DNA of 64,000 nt, from contig NC_088318.1 of NCBI RefSeq assembly GCF_910592395.1, positions 12,462,349 to 12,526,348 of the forward strand, in the 5' to 3' direction. The translations under genes and the position numbers were made by a program. Within the stretch, counting starts at the first letter, position 1; each line of letters starts with the position of its first letter. Positions 63,441 through 64,000 of this stretch are shown here, in pieces. The stretch comes from Lineus longissimus (taxonomy: Eukaryota > Nemertea > Pilidiophora > Heteronemertea > Lineidae). Under the pieces are notes generated by a model that worked only from the letters and a program-made list of their open reading frames with translations, searched no databases and was not told the origin of the DNA.

Positions 63441-64000
63441 TTGGAAATGAATTTCATATTGCCATGTCCTTTGATAAACAGGAAGAGCTGTGTGTCTTAT
63501 GATAGGGGACACACAATGAACATGCTTCAGTGTTCCTATATCCCACTGTTCTCCTTCAATAGACAGAAATGGCTTTGTGTCTTATCATGGAGGACACTGA
63601 ATGAAACCAGCGTTAATGTTCCCATATCCCAGTGTTCTTCAATAGACAGAAATAGCTTTGTGTCTTATCATAGAGGACACTGAATGAAACCAGCATTAGT
63701 GTTCCCATATCCCAGTGTTCTCCTTCAATAGACAGAAATAGCTTTGTGTCTTATCATGGAGGACACTGAATGAAACCAGCATTAATGTTCCCATATCCGA
63801 GTGTTCTTCAATAGACAGAAATAGCTTTGTGTCTTACCATAGAGGACACTGAATGAAACCAGCATTAGTGTTTCCACATCCAAGTGTTCTCCTTCAATAG
63901 ACAGAAATAGCTTTGTGTCTAATCATGGAGGACACAAAATGCATCAGTGTTAAAAAATCCCAAGGTTCCTCTTCAATTGACTGAAAGAGCTTTGTAACTT
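63440..64000. repeat. 80-87-bp satellite running off the window
   Basis: Units with agacagaaatagctttgtgtc, ttatcatggaggacactgaa and tgttcccatatcccagtgttc recur at about 63480, 63560, 63645, 63730, 63812, 63898 and 63980. Some units differ by a ctc indel in ttctccttcaat versus ttcttcaat. The array reaches the right edge of the window. Confidence 0.94.

Overview
This window is nuclear DNA from an animal. Every gene is split by GT-AG introns, the intergenic space is filled with minisatellites, SINE-like pieces and small inverted-repeat transposons, and all four genes are conserved animal genes. The wording of the G-alpha-o protein fits a protostome, most likely a lophotrochozoan such as a mollusc, brachiopod, phoronid or annelid. 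That placement is an inference from remembered family patterns and was not computed.

Layout, left to right. 1-719: two minisatellites (39/40-bp and 30-bp units). 720-2650: upstream region with no recognised gene. 2651-27150 (+): G protein alpha subunit o in 8 exons, giving 354 residues, with a 14.9-kb third intron full of repeats. 27151-38304: 11 kb between two convergent genes, holding a GTTGCC/GGCAAC-rich block, an eight-copy satellite of about 111 bp and other degenerate repeats. 38305-55335 (-): WDR59, the GATOR2 subunit, in 24 coding exons. The exon chain stays in frame from ATG to stop and gives 974 residues. 56308-58337 (-): TMEM208, an ER membrane protein, about 170 residues in 6 exons. 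58723-62678 (+): NDUFAF6, a mitochondrial complex I assembly factor, 324 residues in 8 exons, head-to-head with TMEM208 across about 385 bp. 62679-64000: a 5'-truncated LINE-like fragment on the minus strand and an 80-87-bp satellite that runs off the window.

The four genes do not form a pathway. G-alpha-o acts in neuronal GPCR signalling, WDR59 in amino-acid sensing to mTORC1, TMEM208 in ER protein targeting and NDUFAF6 in respiratory complex I assembly. The only arrangement suggesting shared control is the TMEM208/NDUFAF6 divergent promoter.

I did not find a new multi-gene system. The most notable non-genic signals are: a dispersed inverted-repeat element with at least five copies; a 1.1-kb element with internal ~300-bp repeats in NDUFAF6 intron 6; two long foldback structures in a WDR59 intron; a degenerate copy of the G-alpha-o exon 4 acceptor and first codons about 160 bp upstream of the real one; and a cluster of RFX X-box-like palindromes between GNAO1 and WDR59.
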